The notes beneath the pieces are model-generated. The model made no database searches. It had not been told where the DNA came from and saw nothing but the letters and a program-made list of their open reading frames with translations. A stretch of DNA of 64,000 nt. Source: Acinetobacter calcoaceticus. GTDB lineage: Bacteria > Pseudomonadota > Gammaproteobacteria > Pseudomonadales > Moraxellaceae. This document shows positions 1 through 9,314 of this stretch, piece by piece. A program made the position numbers and the translations under genes. Where the stretch lies: positions 1,426,001 through 1,490,000 of the forward strand of contig NZ_LS999521.1 of NCBI RefSeq assembly GCF_900520355.1, given 5' to 3'. Numbering within the stretch: the first letter of the stretch is position 1; every line of letters starts with the position of its first letter.

Positions 1-204
1 TTCTTGGCAAACCTAAATCCGGATTCGATGAAAGTGTTAGAAGCTGTCATTGAACCTGCTTTGGCACAAGCGAGCCCTGAAGATCGTTTCCAATTTGAAC
101 GCGAGGGTTATTTCGTTGCTGATCAACATGATCATTCACCTGAAAAACCAGTGTTTAACCGTATTCTCGATTTGAAAGATAGCTTTAAGCCTGAGAAAAA
201 GTAA
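1..204 (+). CDS. glnS: Glutaminyl-tRNA synthetase, C-terminal end (partial)
   Basis: The reading frame is open from the first base and ends at a TAA. The 67 residues match the end of the anticodon-binding beta-barrel of bacterial GlnRS: a segment FQFEREGYF followed by EKPVFNR and a short Lys-rich tail, as in the E. coli enzyme. GlnRS charges tRNA-Gln in the cytoplasm. The gene start lies outside the window, so the TTG at base 4 is not a real start. A strong terminator follows 36 bases after the stop. Confidence 0.93.
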   Translation, partial: FLANLNPDSMKVLEAVIEPALAQASPEDRFQFEREGYFVADQHDHSPEKPVFNRILDLKDSFKPEKK

Positions 205-240
205 GCCGAGTAACATGTTTTTGAGTAAATAGCAGATATA

Positions 241-268
241 AAAAAGCCCAACTCAGTTGGGCTTTTTT
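241..268 (+). terminator. Rho-independent terminator after glnS
   Basis: Perfect stem AGCCCAACT/AGTTGGGCT with almost no loop, an A run before and a T6 run after. It ends the glnS transcript. The flanking A run means it could also work on the minus strand. Confidence 0.85.
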
Positions 269-318
269 ATATCTATTTTCTTACCTATATTATTCTTTAT
301 TATGCTTTGGCAAATAAG

Positions 319-432
319 CTAAGCTGGATTAACCACATAAAAATAAAGAACAATAATGATAAGAAGAATAAATGCTAGCGATAAATAAGTATTCACCGTG
401 TTAAAGCTTTTAATAAATTTCAGGATTTCCAT
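319..432 (-). CDS. Possible 37-aa single-helix membrane protein
   Basis: A short frame, ATG to TAG, encodes a polar N-terminus (MEILKFIKSFNTVNTY) followed by about 17 hydrophobic residues rich in Ile, Leu and Val, ending NPA. This is the shape of a small bacterial inner-membrane protein. The ribosome site before the ATG is poor and I recognise no family. It sits in the 390-base gap between glnS and the amidotransferase gene, which otherwise holds only two hairpins. It may be chance. Confidence 0.3.
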   Translation of the reverse strand: MEILKFIKSFNTVNTYLSLAFILLIIIVLYFYVVNPA

Positions 433-503
433 AGTAAATCAGCGTTTATTTTATGTTACAAAATGAATAAATTAATAATACACGGAAATTAATTATAAAG
501 GTT

Positions 504-534
504 CCCAAAGATAGATTAATAATCCATCTTTGGG
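504..534 (-). terminator. Hairpin downstream of the amidotransferase gene
   Basis: Fourteen-base arms CCCAAAGATGGATT/AATCTATCTTTGGG around a 3-base loop, read on the minus strand, with one G-U pair. It lies about 60 bases after the stop of the amidotransferase gene. The U tract is weak (AACCTTTAT), so it may stabilise the mRNA end rather than terminate strongly. Confidence 0.5.
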
Positions 535-591
535 TGAAAATTAAGCATTTGGTTTTATAGATATAATATAATTAATATATTGAATTAAAGA

Positions 592-1314
592 TTAATCACT
601 ATATCCAATTCGTTTAAGAAATTTTTGAATAACGTCAAAAGCTGCTTGTTCAAGGCTCTGAGCATATTGCTGATTTTGTTGGCGAAGTTTTGGAATTGAG
701 ATATTTGCATGGCGAAGTTCACATGTATGACCAATTAACCATTTTTCAAAATGTTCTTCAGTACTTTCAATGTGAAACTGTAAGGCAAGAATATTATTAC
801 CGACTTCAAATGCCTGATTGGTGTAAATATCAGAGCTGGCTAAGAGCACTGCATTTTCAGGAAGGTCGAAAGTATCGCCGTGCCAATGTAGAACATGAAC
901 ATTATTAAGCAAACCAGATAAAACCTGATTAGCGCGTAGGCTTAAGCTCAGTGGACCCCAGCCAATTTCTTTTTGATGTCCTGCATATACTTTTGCGCCA
1001 AGTGCATGAGCAATAAGCTGTGCACCTAAGCAAATTCCAAGTGTAGGTTTATCAGCTGCTAGACGTTGTTTGAGTAAAGCGATTTCATCTTTTAAGAATG
1101 GATAATCGTCAGTTTCATAAACGCCGATTGGGCCACCTAAAATAATGGTTAAACCTTCATGTACAAAAGCAGGGGTTAAATCATCAACACCCGCCTCAAA
1201 ATAACGGACACGAAATCCGAGTTGATAAAAGACATCTTCTAATGAACCTAAGTCTTCGAAAGCAAGATGCTGAATGGCATAAATAGTTTTTGGGAAGGCG
1301 TTTGTTGTGCTCAT
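592..1314 (-). CDS. Class I glutamine amidotransferase family protein (GuaA-like domain)
   Basis: A stand-alone GATase1 domain of 240 aa. The triad is visible: nucleophile Cys95 in GICLGAQ, and His181/Glu183 in LQFHIES near the C-terminus, the arrangement of GMP synthase-type amidotransferases. Such free-standing proteins hydrolyse glutamine or gamma-glutamyl compounds, and some act in polyamine or gamma-glutamylamine catabolism. The substrate here is unknown. It lies 166 bases downstream of eutC on the same strand, so a role linked to amine catabolism is possible but not shown. Confidence 0.8.
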   Translation of the reverse strand: MSTTNAFPKTIYAIQHLAFEDLGSLEDVFYQLGFRVRYFEAGVDDLTPAFVHEGLTIILGGPIGVYETDDYPFLKDEIALLKQRLAADKPTLGICLGAQLIAHALGAKVYAGHQKEIGWGPLSLSLRANQVLSGLLNNVHVLHWHGDTFDLPENAVLLASSDIYTNQAFEVGNNILALQFHIESTEEHFEKWLIGHTCELRHANISIPKLRQQNQQYAQSLEQAAFDVIQKFLKRIGYSD

Positions 1315-1480
1315 ACAAATGATTCATAGAAGATCAATATGTGGAGTATAGCGATAAATATAAAGAAGAGAATATCTGTATAAATCGCTAATACCCAGGA
1401 ATTGATATTTTTCGTTGAAATGATGTTGTTATGCAAAGGATTATCTATTTATCAATAAATCCCTATACATATTCTATTGT

Positions 1481-2296
1481 TTAAAATAATAGCTTTTGAG
1501 TTCCCTCAAGACCTATATCTGAAAGTTGATGTTCATCTTTTAAATTAACGCCTGAAAAGCCGAGCTGTTTTGATTTTTTCATTAATGTCATTAAACGTTG
1601 TACCGCAACAGGAATGCTTAAACCTGCTGAGCGAACATTGGAAATACAATTGCGTTTCGCATCTGAACAACCTGCATAGGCATTCCATGTGTAGTAAATT
1701 CCCATACTGTCAGGAGAGCTTAAACCTGGGCGCTCACCAATCAGCATCACAAGCATGGATGCTTTAAATATTTCAGCAACTTCATCACCTAAGGCAACCC
1801 GACTGCCTGTCGCAAGTGAAATTGGTGCAAGACTCCAGTTTTCTTGCTGAATTTGTTCACTCAGCGCTGCAATAAATGCCAATGCATTCGCTTCAATTGC
1901 TCTTGCAGAGAGTCCGTCACCTACCACAATACAAACATCGTACTGTTGTGGGTTTTCTGCATATTCCTTAATTAAGACATCTTTTGATTGGCTTGAAAGC
2001 TGACGCCCTAAATCTGGACGCTTAAGGTAAATTTCTTTATTAGCGGAATTACTTTGAATATGAAGACTTTTGAGCTGCTTTTGCTGTAACTGTTCAGATA
2101 AATATGAAACATCTAGATTTTGATAAACCGCATCTTTTGCTTGTGCATGAGACAACTGAAACTCAAGTAAGGCTCGTGTTGGGATACTACAGCCTGCACG
2201 GCCCAGAGCAATACGGGCATCGGTAAACTGTTTGAGTTTTTCCCACTGATCTTGATGGGTAGAAGAGGGATATTGAATATCGCGATTAAGTTTCAT
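1481..2296 (-). CDS. eutC: Ethanolamine ammonia-lyase, small subunit
   Basis: 271 aa, normal length for EutC. With EutB it forms the adenosylcobalamin-dependent lyase that splits ethanolamine into acetaldehyde and ammonia. Family segments visible include VVGDGLSARAIEANA, which helps hold the cobalamin, and LIGERPGLSSPDSMGIYYTW. It begins 10 bases after the eutB stop, so the two subunits are co-translated. The preceding gene is the ethanolamine permease. No eutSMNLK shell genes are nearby, so the reaction is probably free in the cytoplasm. Confidence 0.95.
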   Translation of the reverse strand: MKLNRDIQYPSSTHQDQWEKLKQFTDARIALGRAGCSIPTRALLEFQLSHAQAKDAVYQNLDVSYLSEQLQQKQLKSLHIQSNSANKEIYLKRPDLGRQLSSQSKDVLIKEYAENPQQYDVCIVVGDGLSARAIEANALAFIAALSEQIQQENWSLAPISLATGSRVALGDEVAEIFKASMLVMLIGERPGLSSPDSMGIYYTWNAYAGCSDAKRNCISNVRSAGLSIPVAVQRLMTLMKKSKQLGFSGVNLKDEHQLSDIGLEGTQKLLF

Positions 2297-2306
2297 GACG
2301 TTCTCC

Positions 2307-3692
2307 CTAGTTCATGAGCAGACGAGAGAATTGGTCAGGCATGTGATCTGCCCAACAAATTTGTGAATTCTGCTGTTTAAAAATACCTTGTTGTTCAAGC
2401 CAAGCAGAAAACTCAGGGGCTGGCTTTAATCCTAAAAGTTGTCTTAAGTAGAGGGCATCATGGAATGACGTCGTTTGATAGTTGAGCATGACATCATCTG
2501 AACCCGGAATACCCATAATAAAGTTGATGCCCGCGGCGCCAAATAGGGTAAGCAGAACATCCATATCATTCTGGTCGGCATCGGCATGGTTGGTGTAACA
2601 AATGTCGCAGCCCATTGGCACACCAAGCAATTTACCGCAGAAGTGATCTTCTAGGCCTGCGCGTATAATTTGTTTGCCGTTAAAGAGATATTCGGGGCCA
2701 ATAAAACCGACTACTGTATTGACCAGAAGCGGGTTATATTTTCGGGCTACGGCATAGGCACGAGTTTCCAATGTTTGCTGGTCAACGCCGTGATGTGTAT
2801 TGCTTGATAAGGCGCTGCCTTGACCAGTTTCAAAGTACATAACGTTTTGTCCAATGGTCCCGCGTTTGAGTGCTAGCGTGGCTTCATATCCTTCTTGTAG
2901 TAAGTCGAGCGATATTCCAAAACCCTCGTTGGCTTGTTGAGTGCCAGCAATTGACTGAAACATTAAATCAATCGGCACATTTTTTTCAGCGAGTTGAATA
3001 CCTGAGCTGATATGCGTGAGCACACAAGATTGGGTTGGAATTTGATATTCCTGAATCACATGATCAAGCAATTTCAGTAGCTCTGACAAATTATGTAAGT
3101 TATCTGTCGCAGGATTAATGCCAATCACGGCATCGCCATTACCATACATCAAACCATCTAAAATACTGGCAGAAATACCGAGCACATCATCAGTCGGGTG
3201 ATTGGGTTGTAAGCGAGTGGAAAGATGGCCTTTTAAACCGATGGTGTTGCGAAACTGGGTAACGACTTCACATTTGCTGGCAACATAAATCAAATCTTGA
3301 TTGCGCATAATTTTGCTGACAGCAGCCACCATTTCTGGAGTTAAACCTGATGCTAATGCTTTTAAGCTTTGGGTGGTCGCTTCTTCTCCAAGCAACCAAT
3401 TTCGAAAATCGCCCACTGTAAAGTGTGAAATAGGGGCAAAGGCTGCCAAATCATGTTCATCAATAATTAGACGGGTAATTTCATCTGTTTCGTAATCGAC
3501 CACAACTTCATTTAAAAAGGTTTTAAGAGGTACATCGGCTAGAGTCATTTGTGCCGCAACATGTTCAGTTGCATCTGTTGCTGCAATACCAGCTAACTCG
3601 TCGCCTGAACGTAACGGCGTTGCTTTTGCCATTAATGTCTTTAAGTCAGCAAAGTGATAGTGTTGATTGGCAACAATATTACGATAACTCAT
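2307..3692 (-). CDS. eutB: Ethanolamine ammonia-lyase, large subunit
   Basis: 461 aa, the usual size. EutB is the TIM-barrel catalytic subunit of the B12-dependent lyase. Conserved stretches seen include the segment around MRNQDLIYVASKCEV, the Asn/His-rich LQPNHPTDDVLGISAS and the late MGCDICYTNHADADQND. It lies between the permease (20-base gap) and eutC (10-base gap), forming a compact eat-eutB-eutC operon on the minus strand. No reactivating factor EutA is visible in the window. Confidence 0.96.
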   Translation of the reverse strand: MSYRNIVANQHYHFADLKTLMAKATPLRSGDELAGIAATDATEHVAAQMTLADVPLKTFLNEVVVDYETDEITRLIIDEHDLAAFAPISHFTVGDFRNWLLGEEATTQSLKALASGLTPEMVAAVSKIMRNQDLIYVASKCEVVTQFRNTIGLKGHLSTRLQPNHPTDDVLGISASILDGLMYGNGDAVIGINPATDNLHNLSELLKLLDHVIQEYQIPTQSCVLTHISSGIQLAEKNVPIDLMFQSIAGTQQANEGFGISLDLLQEGYEATLALKRGTIGQNVMYFETGQGSALSSNTHHGVDQQTLETRAYAVARKYNPLLVNTVVGFIGPEYLFNGKQIIRAGLEDHFCGKLLGVPMGCDICYTNHADADQNDMDVLLTLFGAAGINFIMGIPGSDDVMLNYQTTSFHDALYLRQLLGLKPAPEFSAWLEQQGIFKQQNSQICWADHMPDQFSRLLMN

Positions 3693-3712
3693 GATTGCAT
3701 CCTTATCTGGTT

Positions 3713-5149
3713 TTATAGTTCTTGTTCTGCGGCTTTAATATTTGCAAACTCTTCTTCTGGTGTACCTTTCACTAAATGATAACGGCTATAGAATAAAAAG
3801 TAAGCAATAAATACGACATAAATAGCGGCAGCAATAAACCAAACTTTTGGATTAACAACAAAGCCCGCAACTACAGCAGCGACTGCTAAAACTAATGCAA
3901 TACTTGAAGTAACGATTCCTCCAGGAGTTTTATAAGGACGAGGCATGTCGGGTTTAGATAGGCGTAGTTTGATGTGGGATAAGAGAATCAACACATAAGA
4001 GATGGTTGCACCAAAAACGGCAATTAAAATCAGTGAATCGCCTTCTTTAGTAAGTGAAAGCAAGAAACCGATAATGCCCGGAATAATAATCGCAAGATAA
4101 GGTGCTTTATTTTTATTGGTTAATGAGAGTGAAGTCGGTAAATAGCCAGCACGTGACAGTGCAAAAATTTGACGCGAATAGGCATAGATAATTGAAAAGA
4201 AACTTGCGATTAAACCTGCTAAACCCACAAAGTTTACAAAGGTCGCTAGCCATGTATTAGCTCCATAAACTTTAACCAGAGCGTCTACGAGAGGAGCGCC
4301 AGAGTTTTGCAAAGTACTTGCACCCGCTGCGCCCGCACCCAAGAATAAAATGAGCATGGCAAACACCGTTAATATGAGCATTGCACCGATTAAACCCCGT
4401 GGGAGAGATTTGGCTGGATCTTTCGCTTCTTCGGCTGCTAAAGGAACACCTTCAACTGCAAGAAAAAACCAGATCGCAAAAGGAACTGCTGCCCAGATAC
4501 CTAAGTAACCATGGGGTAAAAAACGACTTGCGCCTACCCCTGTACCAACTGGAATATCTAACAGGTTTTGTGCATTAAAATGCGGAATCATTGCAGCAAT
4601 AAACACTATAAGAGCAACCGCTGCGACAAGCGTAATTGCAAACATGATTTTTAAGGCTTCACCAGCACCTTTCAAATGTATGCCCATAAAAATGGCATAG
4701 CAGGCGAGGTAAATCATCCAGCCATTAATACCAAATAAAGATTCGCAATAACCACCAATAAATACTGCAATCGCCGCAGGGGCAATTGCATATTCAATTA
4801 AAATAGCTGTTCCTGTTAAATAGCCACCAAAAGGACCAAAAGCCGCGCGGGCAAAACTATAACCACCACCCGCCGTAGGCATCATAGTGGACATTTCTGA
4901 CATAGAAAGGCATAGGCACAGGTACATAAGTGCAGCAAGTGCGGTGGCAATAAACATACCGCCCCAACCACCTTGGGCAATGCCGAAGTTCCAACCGGCA
5001 AAATCACCCGATATCACATAAGCTACGCCTAAACCAATCAGGAGTAACCAACCGACCGTGCCTTGTTTAAGTTGGCGTTGTGCAAAATATTCTGCTGACG
5101 AGATTTCAGTGTTTGAAGAAATGACGGAAGCTGTTTCTGGTTGATTCAT
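3713..5149 (-). CDS. eat: Ethanolamine permease (APC superfamily)
   Basis: 478 aa with about 12 hydrophobic segments of the amino acid-polyamine-organocation fold and a hydrophilic N-terminus of about 35 residues. It resembles the Eat-type ethanolamine importers that precede eutBC in Acinetobacter and Pseudomonas. The family pattern near the N-terminus (YVISGDFAGWNFGIAQGGWGG) is intact. The start is supported by AAGGAG seven bases upstream of the ATG. It is the first gene of the eat-eutBC operon and is separated from the aldehyde dehydrogenase gene by a terminator. Confidence 0.92.
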   Translation of the reverse strand: MNQPETASVISSNTEISSAEYFAQRQLKQGTVGWLLLIGLGVAYVISGDFAGWNFGIAQGGWGGMFIATALAALMYLCLCLSMSEMSTMMPTAGGGYSFARAAFGPFGGYLTGTAILIEYAIAPAAIAVFIGGYCESLFGINGWMIYLACYAIFMGIHLKGAGEALKIMFAITLVAAVALIVFIAAMIPHFNAQNLLDIPVGTGVGASRFLPHGYLGIWAAVPFAIWFFLAVEGVPLAAEEAKDPAKSLPRGLIGAMLILTVFAMLILFLGAGAAGASTLQNSGAPLVDALVKVYGANTWLATFVNFVGLAGLIASFFSIIYAYSRQIFALSRAGYLPTSLSLTNKNKAPYLAIIIPGIIGFLLSLTKEGDSLILIAVFGATISYVLILLSHIKLRLSKPDMPRPYKTPGGIVTSSIALVLAVAAVVAGFVVNPKVWFIAAAIYVVFIAYFLFYSRYHLVKGTPEEEFANIKAAEQEL

Positions 5150-5274
5150 ACAATACTCCTTGGAGTTGGTTTGTATTAATCAATGCAAAAGCAATGCCTA
5201 AATGAAGCGATTTAAAGGTTTGATGATGGTTTTTTATTCCAAATGATAAAAACTCATGGTTTAACAACATAAAT

Positions 5275-5303
5275 AAAAAAGCCAGCAATCTAAATTACTA
5301 GCT
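5275..5303 (-). terminator. Terminator after the aldehyde dehydrogenase gene
   Basis: On the minus strand the sequence forms AGCTAGTAAT/ATTGCTGGCT with two mismatches and is followed by T6. It separates the aldehyde dehydrogenase transcript from the downstream eat-eutBC unit, whose own promoter must lie in the remaining 125 bases. Confidence 0.6.
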
Positions 5304-5369
5304 TCTTACATAATTAATGATCTTACTTCTTTCTAGTGTTGATAGCCTGGTATCAACTTGGTGCAGAAC

Positions 5370-6881
5370 TTAGAAGAAGCCCATTGGTTTCGTTGAATAA
5401 CTCACCAACAAGTTTTTAGTTTGTTGATAATGATCTAACATCATCTTATGGTTTTCACGGCCAATACCTGACTTTTTATAGCCACCAAATGCAGCGTGAG
5501 CAGGGTAGATGTTATAGCAGTTTGTCCAGACACGACCCGCTTCGATCGCACGACCAGCACGATAAGAAATGTGTGCTGAACGTGACCAAACGCCTGCACC
5601 TAAACCATACATGGTGTCATTGGCAATTTTGATTGCGTCGTCAAAGTCTTTGAATGTTGTCACAGCAAGCACAGGTCCAAAAATTTCTTCTTGGAAAATT
5701 TGCATGCTGTTGTGACCTTTAAAAATAGTCGGATCAACATAGAAACCATCGCCTACTTCTTTACGGCCACTACCGCCAAGTAAGAGTTCTGCACCTTCTT
5801 CACGGCCCGTATTAATACAACTTAAGATTTTCTCTTGTTGTTGTAGAGACGCTTGAGCACCAATCATGGTTTCAGTATCAAGTGGGTGACCCGTTTTAAT
5901 ACGTTTTACACGCTCGACAGCCATTTCCAAGAACTGATCAGCAATGCTCTCTTGTACTAAAGCACGAGAAGGGCAAGTACATACTTCACCTTGGTTCAAG
6001 GCAAACATTGCAAAACCTTCAAGCGTTTTTTCTAAGAAATCATCTTCTTTGTCCATGATATCTTCAAAGAAAAGATTTGGTGACTTACCGCCAAGTTCTA
6101 AGGTTACTGGAATAATATTTTCGGTCGCATATTGCATGACCATTTGCCCAGTTTGGGTTGAACCTGTAAATGCAATTTTGGCAATACGTGGATTTGTGGC
6201 TAACGGGCGGCCAACTTCTGCACCGAAACCATTCACAATATTAAGCACACCCGGCGGTAAGATATCTTGGATGAGTTCAGCAACCAGCAAAATTCCTACT
6301 GGTGTTTGCTCTGCCGGTTTAATCACAACACAGTTACCCGCAGCTAAAGCAGGAGCAAGCTTCCATGCTGCCATTAAAATAGGGAAGTTCCATGGAATGA
6401 TTTGACCCACGACACCTAGCGGTTCATGGAAGTGGTAAGCAATCGTATCTTCATCAATTTCAGAGATGCCGCCTTCTTGAGCGCGAATACATCCAGCGAA
6501 ATAACGGAAATGGTCAATTGCAAGTGGAATGTCTGCTGCTAAAGTTTCACGTACTGCTTTACCGTTATCCCAAGTTTCTGCTACTGCTAACATTTCAAGA
6601 TTTGCTTCTAAACGATCAGCAATTTTTAAAAGTATATTAGAGCGGACCGTTGGCGAGGCTTTATTCCATGTTGCTTTGGCTTTATGTGCTGCATCTAGAG
6701 CGAGTTCGATATCTTCGGCACTAGAGCGTGGAATACGGGTAAAAGCTTTTCCGTCAACAGGAGATACATTGTCAAAATAAGCACCTTTTACAGGTGCAAC
6801 CCATTCACCGCCAATAAAATTTTCATATTGTGATTTGAATTGAACTTTTGAGCCCGATTGATTTGGATCGATATAGCGCAT
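5370..6881 (-). CDS. NAD-dependent acetaldehyde dehydrogenase (ExaC/AcoD type)
   Basis: 503 aa from the ATG at 6881, chosen because AAAGGAAT precedes it; a frame 13 codons longer has no such site. It oxidises acetaldehyde to acetate. The catalytic Cys is in [12 protein letters not shown], the general base Glu in [10 protein letters not shown], and the cofactor loop in FTGSTQTGQ. Close relatives (ExaC, AcoD, AldB) serve ethanol, acetoin or ethanolamine catabolism, and the adjacent eutBC fits that role. It diverges from the GAF-domain regulator; a tandem repeat at 6975-6991 lies 94 bp before its start. Confidence 0.93.
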   Translation of the reverse strand: MRYIDPNQSGSKVQFKSQYENFIGGEWVAPVKGAYFDNVSPVDGKAFTRIPRSSAEDIELALDAAHKAKATWNKASPTVRSNILLKIADRLEANLEMLAVAETWDNGKAVRETLAADIPLAIDHFRYFAGCIRAQEGGISEIDEDTIAYHFHEPLGVVGQIIPWNFPILMAAWKLAPALAAGNCVVIKPAEQTPVGILLVAELIQDILPPGVLNIVNGFGAEVGRPLATNPRIAKIAFTGSTQTGQMVMQYATENIIPVTLELGGKSPNLFFEDIMDKEDDFLEKTLEGFAMFALNQGEVCTCPSRALVQESIADQFLEMAVERVKRIKTGHPLDTETMIGAQASLQQQEKILSCINTGREEGAELLLGGSGRKEVGDGFYVDPTIFKGHNSMQIFQEEIFGPVLAVTTFKDFDDAIKIANDTMYGLGAGVWSRSAHISYRAGRAIEAGRVWTNCYNIYPAHAAFGGYKKSGIGRENHKMMLDHYQQTKNLLVSYSTKPMGFF

Positions 6882-6934
6882 ATAAATATTCCTTTGCTTT
6901 TTAGGACTAAAGACTAACAAGAACCCTGTCAGTA

Positions 6935-6950
6935 GGTACTTTCGTACTTT
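6935..6950. promoter_or_regulatory. Tandem 8-bp repeat in the divergent promoter region
   Basis: Two adjacent copies of SGTACTTT (GGTACTTT then CGTACTTT) lie between the aldehyde dehydrogenase gene and the regulator gene. The head-to-tail spacing of one 8-bp unit is unusual for chance sequence, but no protein is known to me to bind it. Confidence 0.35.
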
Positions 6951-6974
6951 GTATAATTAGGATATAAAGAAGAA

Positions 6975-6991
6975 GGTTGGAGAAAGGTTGG
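6975..6991 (+). promoter_or_regulatory. Putative operator: GGTTGG-N5-GGTTGG direct repeat
   Basis: Two hexamers GGTTGG are separated by five bases, so repeats fall on one helical face (11-bp period). A matching GGTAGG-N5-GGTAGG lies at 10643-10659. Both sites sit 93-94 bp upstream of a dehydrogenase start codon, here the aldehyde dehydrogenase at 6881. A PhoB/OmpR-like winged helix, as in the adjacent regulator, typically binds such 11-bp tandem repeats. Confidence 0.5.
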
Positions 6992-7023
6992 AATAGAAAT
7001 GTGGATATATAAGGAACTTACAA

Positions 7024-8214
7024 ATGTTCACAAAAAAGGATTTATTGCAGCAACGGACGTTGATTGATCAACTGCGTACGCAAAATAGTCTCTCTCCTCA
7101 AAATGCTGCCAAACTGGGTCAAAGTATTGCAAGTTCATGGGAACGGTCAGCCTCTGCTGCGATTCCTAAAGAACGCTTTGCGGCCCCATTAGTCGAGAAA
7201 AAATCTGCTTCACAAAATGCTTTAGATATGGCCCTAACGCAATGTGCTGATGATTTACGCCATATTGCTGAGCAATCTTCAATGGTGATCGCTGTTGGTG
7301 ATATTGGAAGTACGATTATTTGGACGGCAACAAGTGCGCAAATGCAAAGTGCTGCTGAGCGTGTTCACTTTGTGCAGGGTGGTCAATGGCGTGAAGAATT
7401 TGTCGGCACCAATGCACTGGCTTTGTCTTTAAAAACTCAACAATCAAGCTGTGTTTTTTCCAATGAACACTATATGGAATCGATTCATGATTGGGTGTGC
7501 TATGCCGCGCCAATTATCGATCCTTATTCAAAACAAACCCTTGGGGTAGTTGATTTATCGACGACTTGGAAGAACCATAATAGTTTAGGTATTTTGGCGG
7601 CTGAACGTTGTGCGTCAATTATTCAATCTGCCTTGCTAGAGCAGCAGCGTCAACAATTAAATATTCGGGCATTTTCGACGCCACAAGTTAAATTTAATGG
7701 CAAAAGCTTGTTATTAACACCGCGTCAAATTGAGATTTTAACCATATTGGCCTTATGCCCGCATGGTTTGACTTTAGAGCATCTTTATCAGGCGCTTTAT
7801 GGCGAACGTAAAGTCAGTATGGGTACGCTTAAAGCTGAAATGTCTCAACTTCGAGATATTTTGGGTGGCTTGCTTGGTTCACGCCCATATCGTTTGCTTG
7901 TTCATGTAGAAGCCGATTTCTTGCAAGCTGAACAAGCACTGGATGCGGGATATGCGGCTTCTGCTTTGCAGCTTTACACAGGTGTTTTTCTGGCAAAAAC
8001 TGAAAGTCCGTTTTTATGTGCATGGCGTGACTGCCTCGAATCACGTCTAAGCGATGCAATTTTTAAAACCCAAGAAACCGATTTATTACTTAAGCATTTG
8101 GCTCATTTCCCCGAAGCAATTGATGCGGTAGAACGCCTTATGGAGTTAGTACCGAGCGAACATCCTGCACATCAACTGCTGGTGAAATACCTTGACTCGC
8201 CTAAGCTCAGTTAA
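7024..8214 (+). CDS. GAF-domain transcriptional regulator with C-terminal winged helix (AcoR-like N-terminus)
   Basis: 396 aa. Residues about 25-200 resemble the sensory GAF part of AcoR-type activators (SSWERSA near 40; FVGTNALA; APIIDP), but the sigma-54 AAA+ domain is missing. The centre (about 225-300) carries an OmpR-like winged helix (LLLTPRQIEILTILAL then LKAEMSQLRDIL), and the rest resembles the helical repeats seen in some activator proteins. It diverges from the aldehyde dehydrogenase and is flanked by the ethanolamine and alcohol genes, so it is likely their regulator. It overlaps the convergent hydrolase gene by 4 bases. Confidence 0.75.
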   Translation: MFTKKDLLQQRTLIDQLRTQNSLSPQNAAKLGQSIASSWERSASAAIPKERFAAPLVEKKSASQNALDMALTQCADDLRHIAEQSSMVIAVGDIGSTIIWTATSAQMQSAAERVHFVQGGQWREEFVGTNALALSLKTQQSSCVFSNEHYMESIHDWVCYAAPIIDPYSKQTLGVVDLSTTWKNHNSLGILAAERCASIIQSALLEQQRQQLNIRAFSTPQVKFNGKSLLLTPRQIEILTILALCPHGLTLEHLYQALYGERKVSMGTLKAEMSQLRDILGGLLGSRPYRLLVHVEADFLQAEQALDAGYAASALQLYTGVFLAKTESPFLCAWRDCLESRLSDAIFKTQETDLLLKHLAHFPEAIDAVERLMELVPSEHPAHQLLVKYLDSPKLS

Positions 8215-9179
8215 GTGACTTTTTGATCCAGCCACTGGAATAATTGTTGATAGACTTGTTCCCGTACTGGCTGGGCCGAAAGGACTAAATCATGTAATCC
8301 ATTGTGAATAGAGACAATGGAGACATCACCTTTGATTTTTTTACCATGTTTTGCAATGTCTTTAACATCTAAAATCACATCACTTTGAGCCGCTTCTGCT
8401 CCCCATTTTTTAGGGTTTTTGGTTTGATGAGAATGCATAATCAGTGCGGGAACATTCAGTTTAACCCCGCGATGTATTTCTTTTTGTGCCGTATGAATTG
8501 CATGTAGAAAGCTGAGTTGAACAGTAGACGCAGACGTTGGTTTCCAGTCCAGATTAAAGTCCCATTCGCCTTTAAGTTCTTTATGAAGGCTCGCGGTGTA
8601 CCATTTGTTCAGTTGGCTTGGGAATTTAACTTTTGGCAGATATTTTCCTACTCGGCTGAGCATTGGAATACCAAACTTTTTTTCGACCAAGCTTAAATTA
8701 AAGTCGTAAAACGGGCTGTTTGCCCACAGCGCTTTAATAAGAGGGTGGCTTGGGTTATGGGCAGCATAAAGCGTTGCTGTCAGACCGCCAGTTGAATGGC
8801 CTGCAAGCAAGACTTGAGTGTGTTGTTCTTTAGTAATAATATCTAATGCTTGAGTAATTTCGGCATCGTATTCACTTAAATCAAGCACATTATAGAAAAT
8901 TTGATGGGGTAGCTTTGAACGGCCGTATTTTCTTAAATCCAAGGCATAGAAGTCATAACCATGCGCATTGAATTTTTCAGCCATTTCAGTTTGAAAGAAA
9001 TAATCTAAAAACCCATGAATATAAAGCACAGCTTTTTGAGTAGATTGAGCGGCCTTCTTACGAACTAGAGTTGCTACAACTTTACCTTCATAATCATCGG
9101 GAAAGTTGAGTGTGAGCTGTTCGTAGCCAGTTCCTAAAATATCTGGGGCATATGTTTGAGTAGCTGAGGATGTATTCAT
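8211..9179 (-). CDS. Alpha/beta hydrolase (serine aminopeptidase S33 / monoglyceride lipase-like)
   Basis: 322 aa. The nucleophile elbow GHSTGG places the catalytic Ser at residue 129, the oxyanion region is LYIHGFLDY, and a late His lies in IHNGLHDL. The fold and the long lid resemble lysophospholipases. No signal peptide is visible, so it is probably cytoplasmic. Substrate is unknown. It is convergent with the regulator gene and stands between it and the iron alcohol dehydrogenase, and two terminators separate it from the latter. Confidence 0.75.
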   Translation of the reverse strand: MNTSSATQTYAPDILGTGYEQLTLNFPDDYEGKVVATLVRKKAAQSTQKAVLYIHGFLDYFFQTEMAEKFNAHGYDFYALDLRKYGRSKLPHQIFYNVLDLSEYDAEITQALDIITKEQHTQVLLAGHSTGGLTATLYAAHNPSHPLIKALWANSPFYDFNLSLVEKKFGIPMLSRVGKYLPKVKFPSQLNKWYTASLHKELKGEWDFNLDWKPTSASTVQLSFLHAIHTAQKEIHRGVKLNVPALIMHSHQTKNPKKWGAEAAQSDVILDVKDIAKHGKKIKGDVSIVSIHNGLHDLVLSAQPVREQVYQQLFQWLDQKVT

Positions 9180-9277
9180 TTTTATCGAGCTATTGTAATT
9201 AAGACATGCTGAGTATCCTTCAATGAAATGGGCGAATTGTCAATCAGGTTTAGAGGTTGGTTTGGAATAGAGGTTTT

Positions 9278-9314
9278 AAAAAAAGGGGAATACCGCTGGA
9301 GCTAAGTATTCCCC
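9278..9314 (-). terminator. Second of two tandem terminators after the alcohol dehydrogenase
   Basis: Read on the minus strand: GGGGAATAC, a 12-base loop, GTATTCCCC, then T7. The arms are perfect 9-base matches. It follows the hairpin at 9315-9350. Confidence 0.8.

Noticed and set aside
5106..5288. 60-aa frame upstream of and overlapping the permease gene
   Set aside because: It overlaps the permease start in another frame and runs through the terminator; no ribosome site.
5944..6405. 153-aa frame antisense to the aldehyde dehydrogenase
   Set aside because: Shadow of a well-supported gene; no ribosome site or recognisable domain.
9247..9266. Third possible GGTWGG repeat before the alpha/beta hydrolase
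   Set aside because: GGTTTA and GGTTGG are 8 bp apart and do not keep the 11-bp period of the other two sites.
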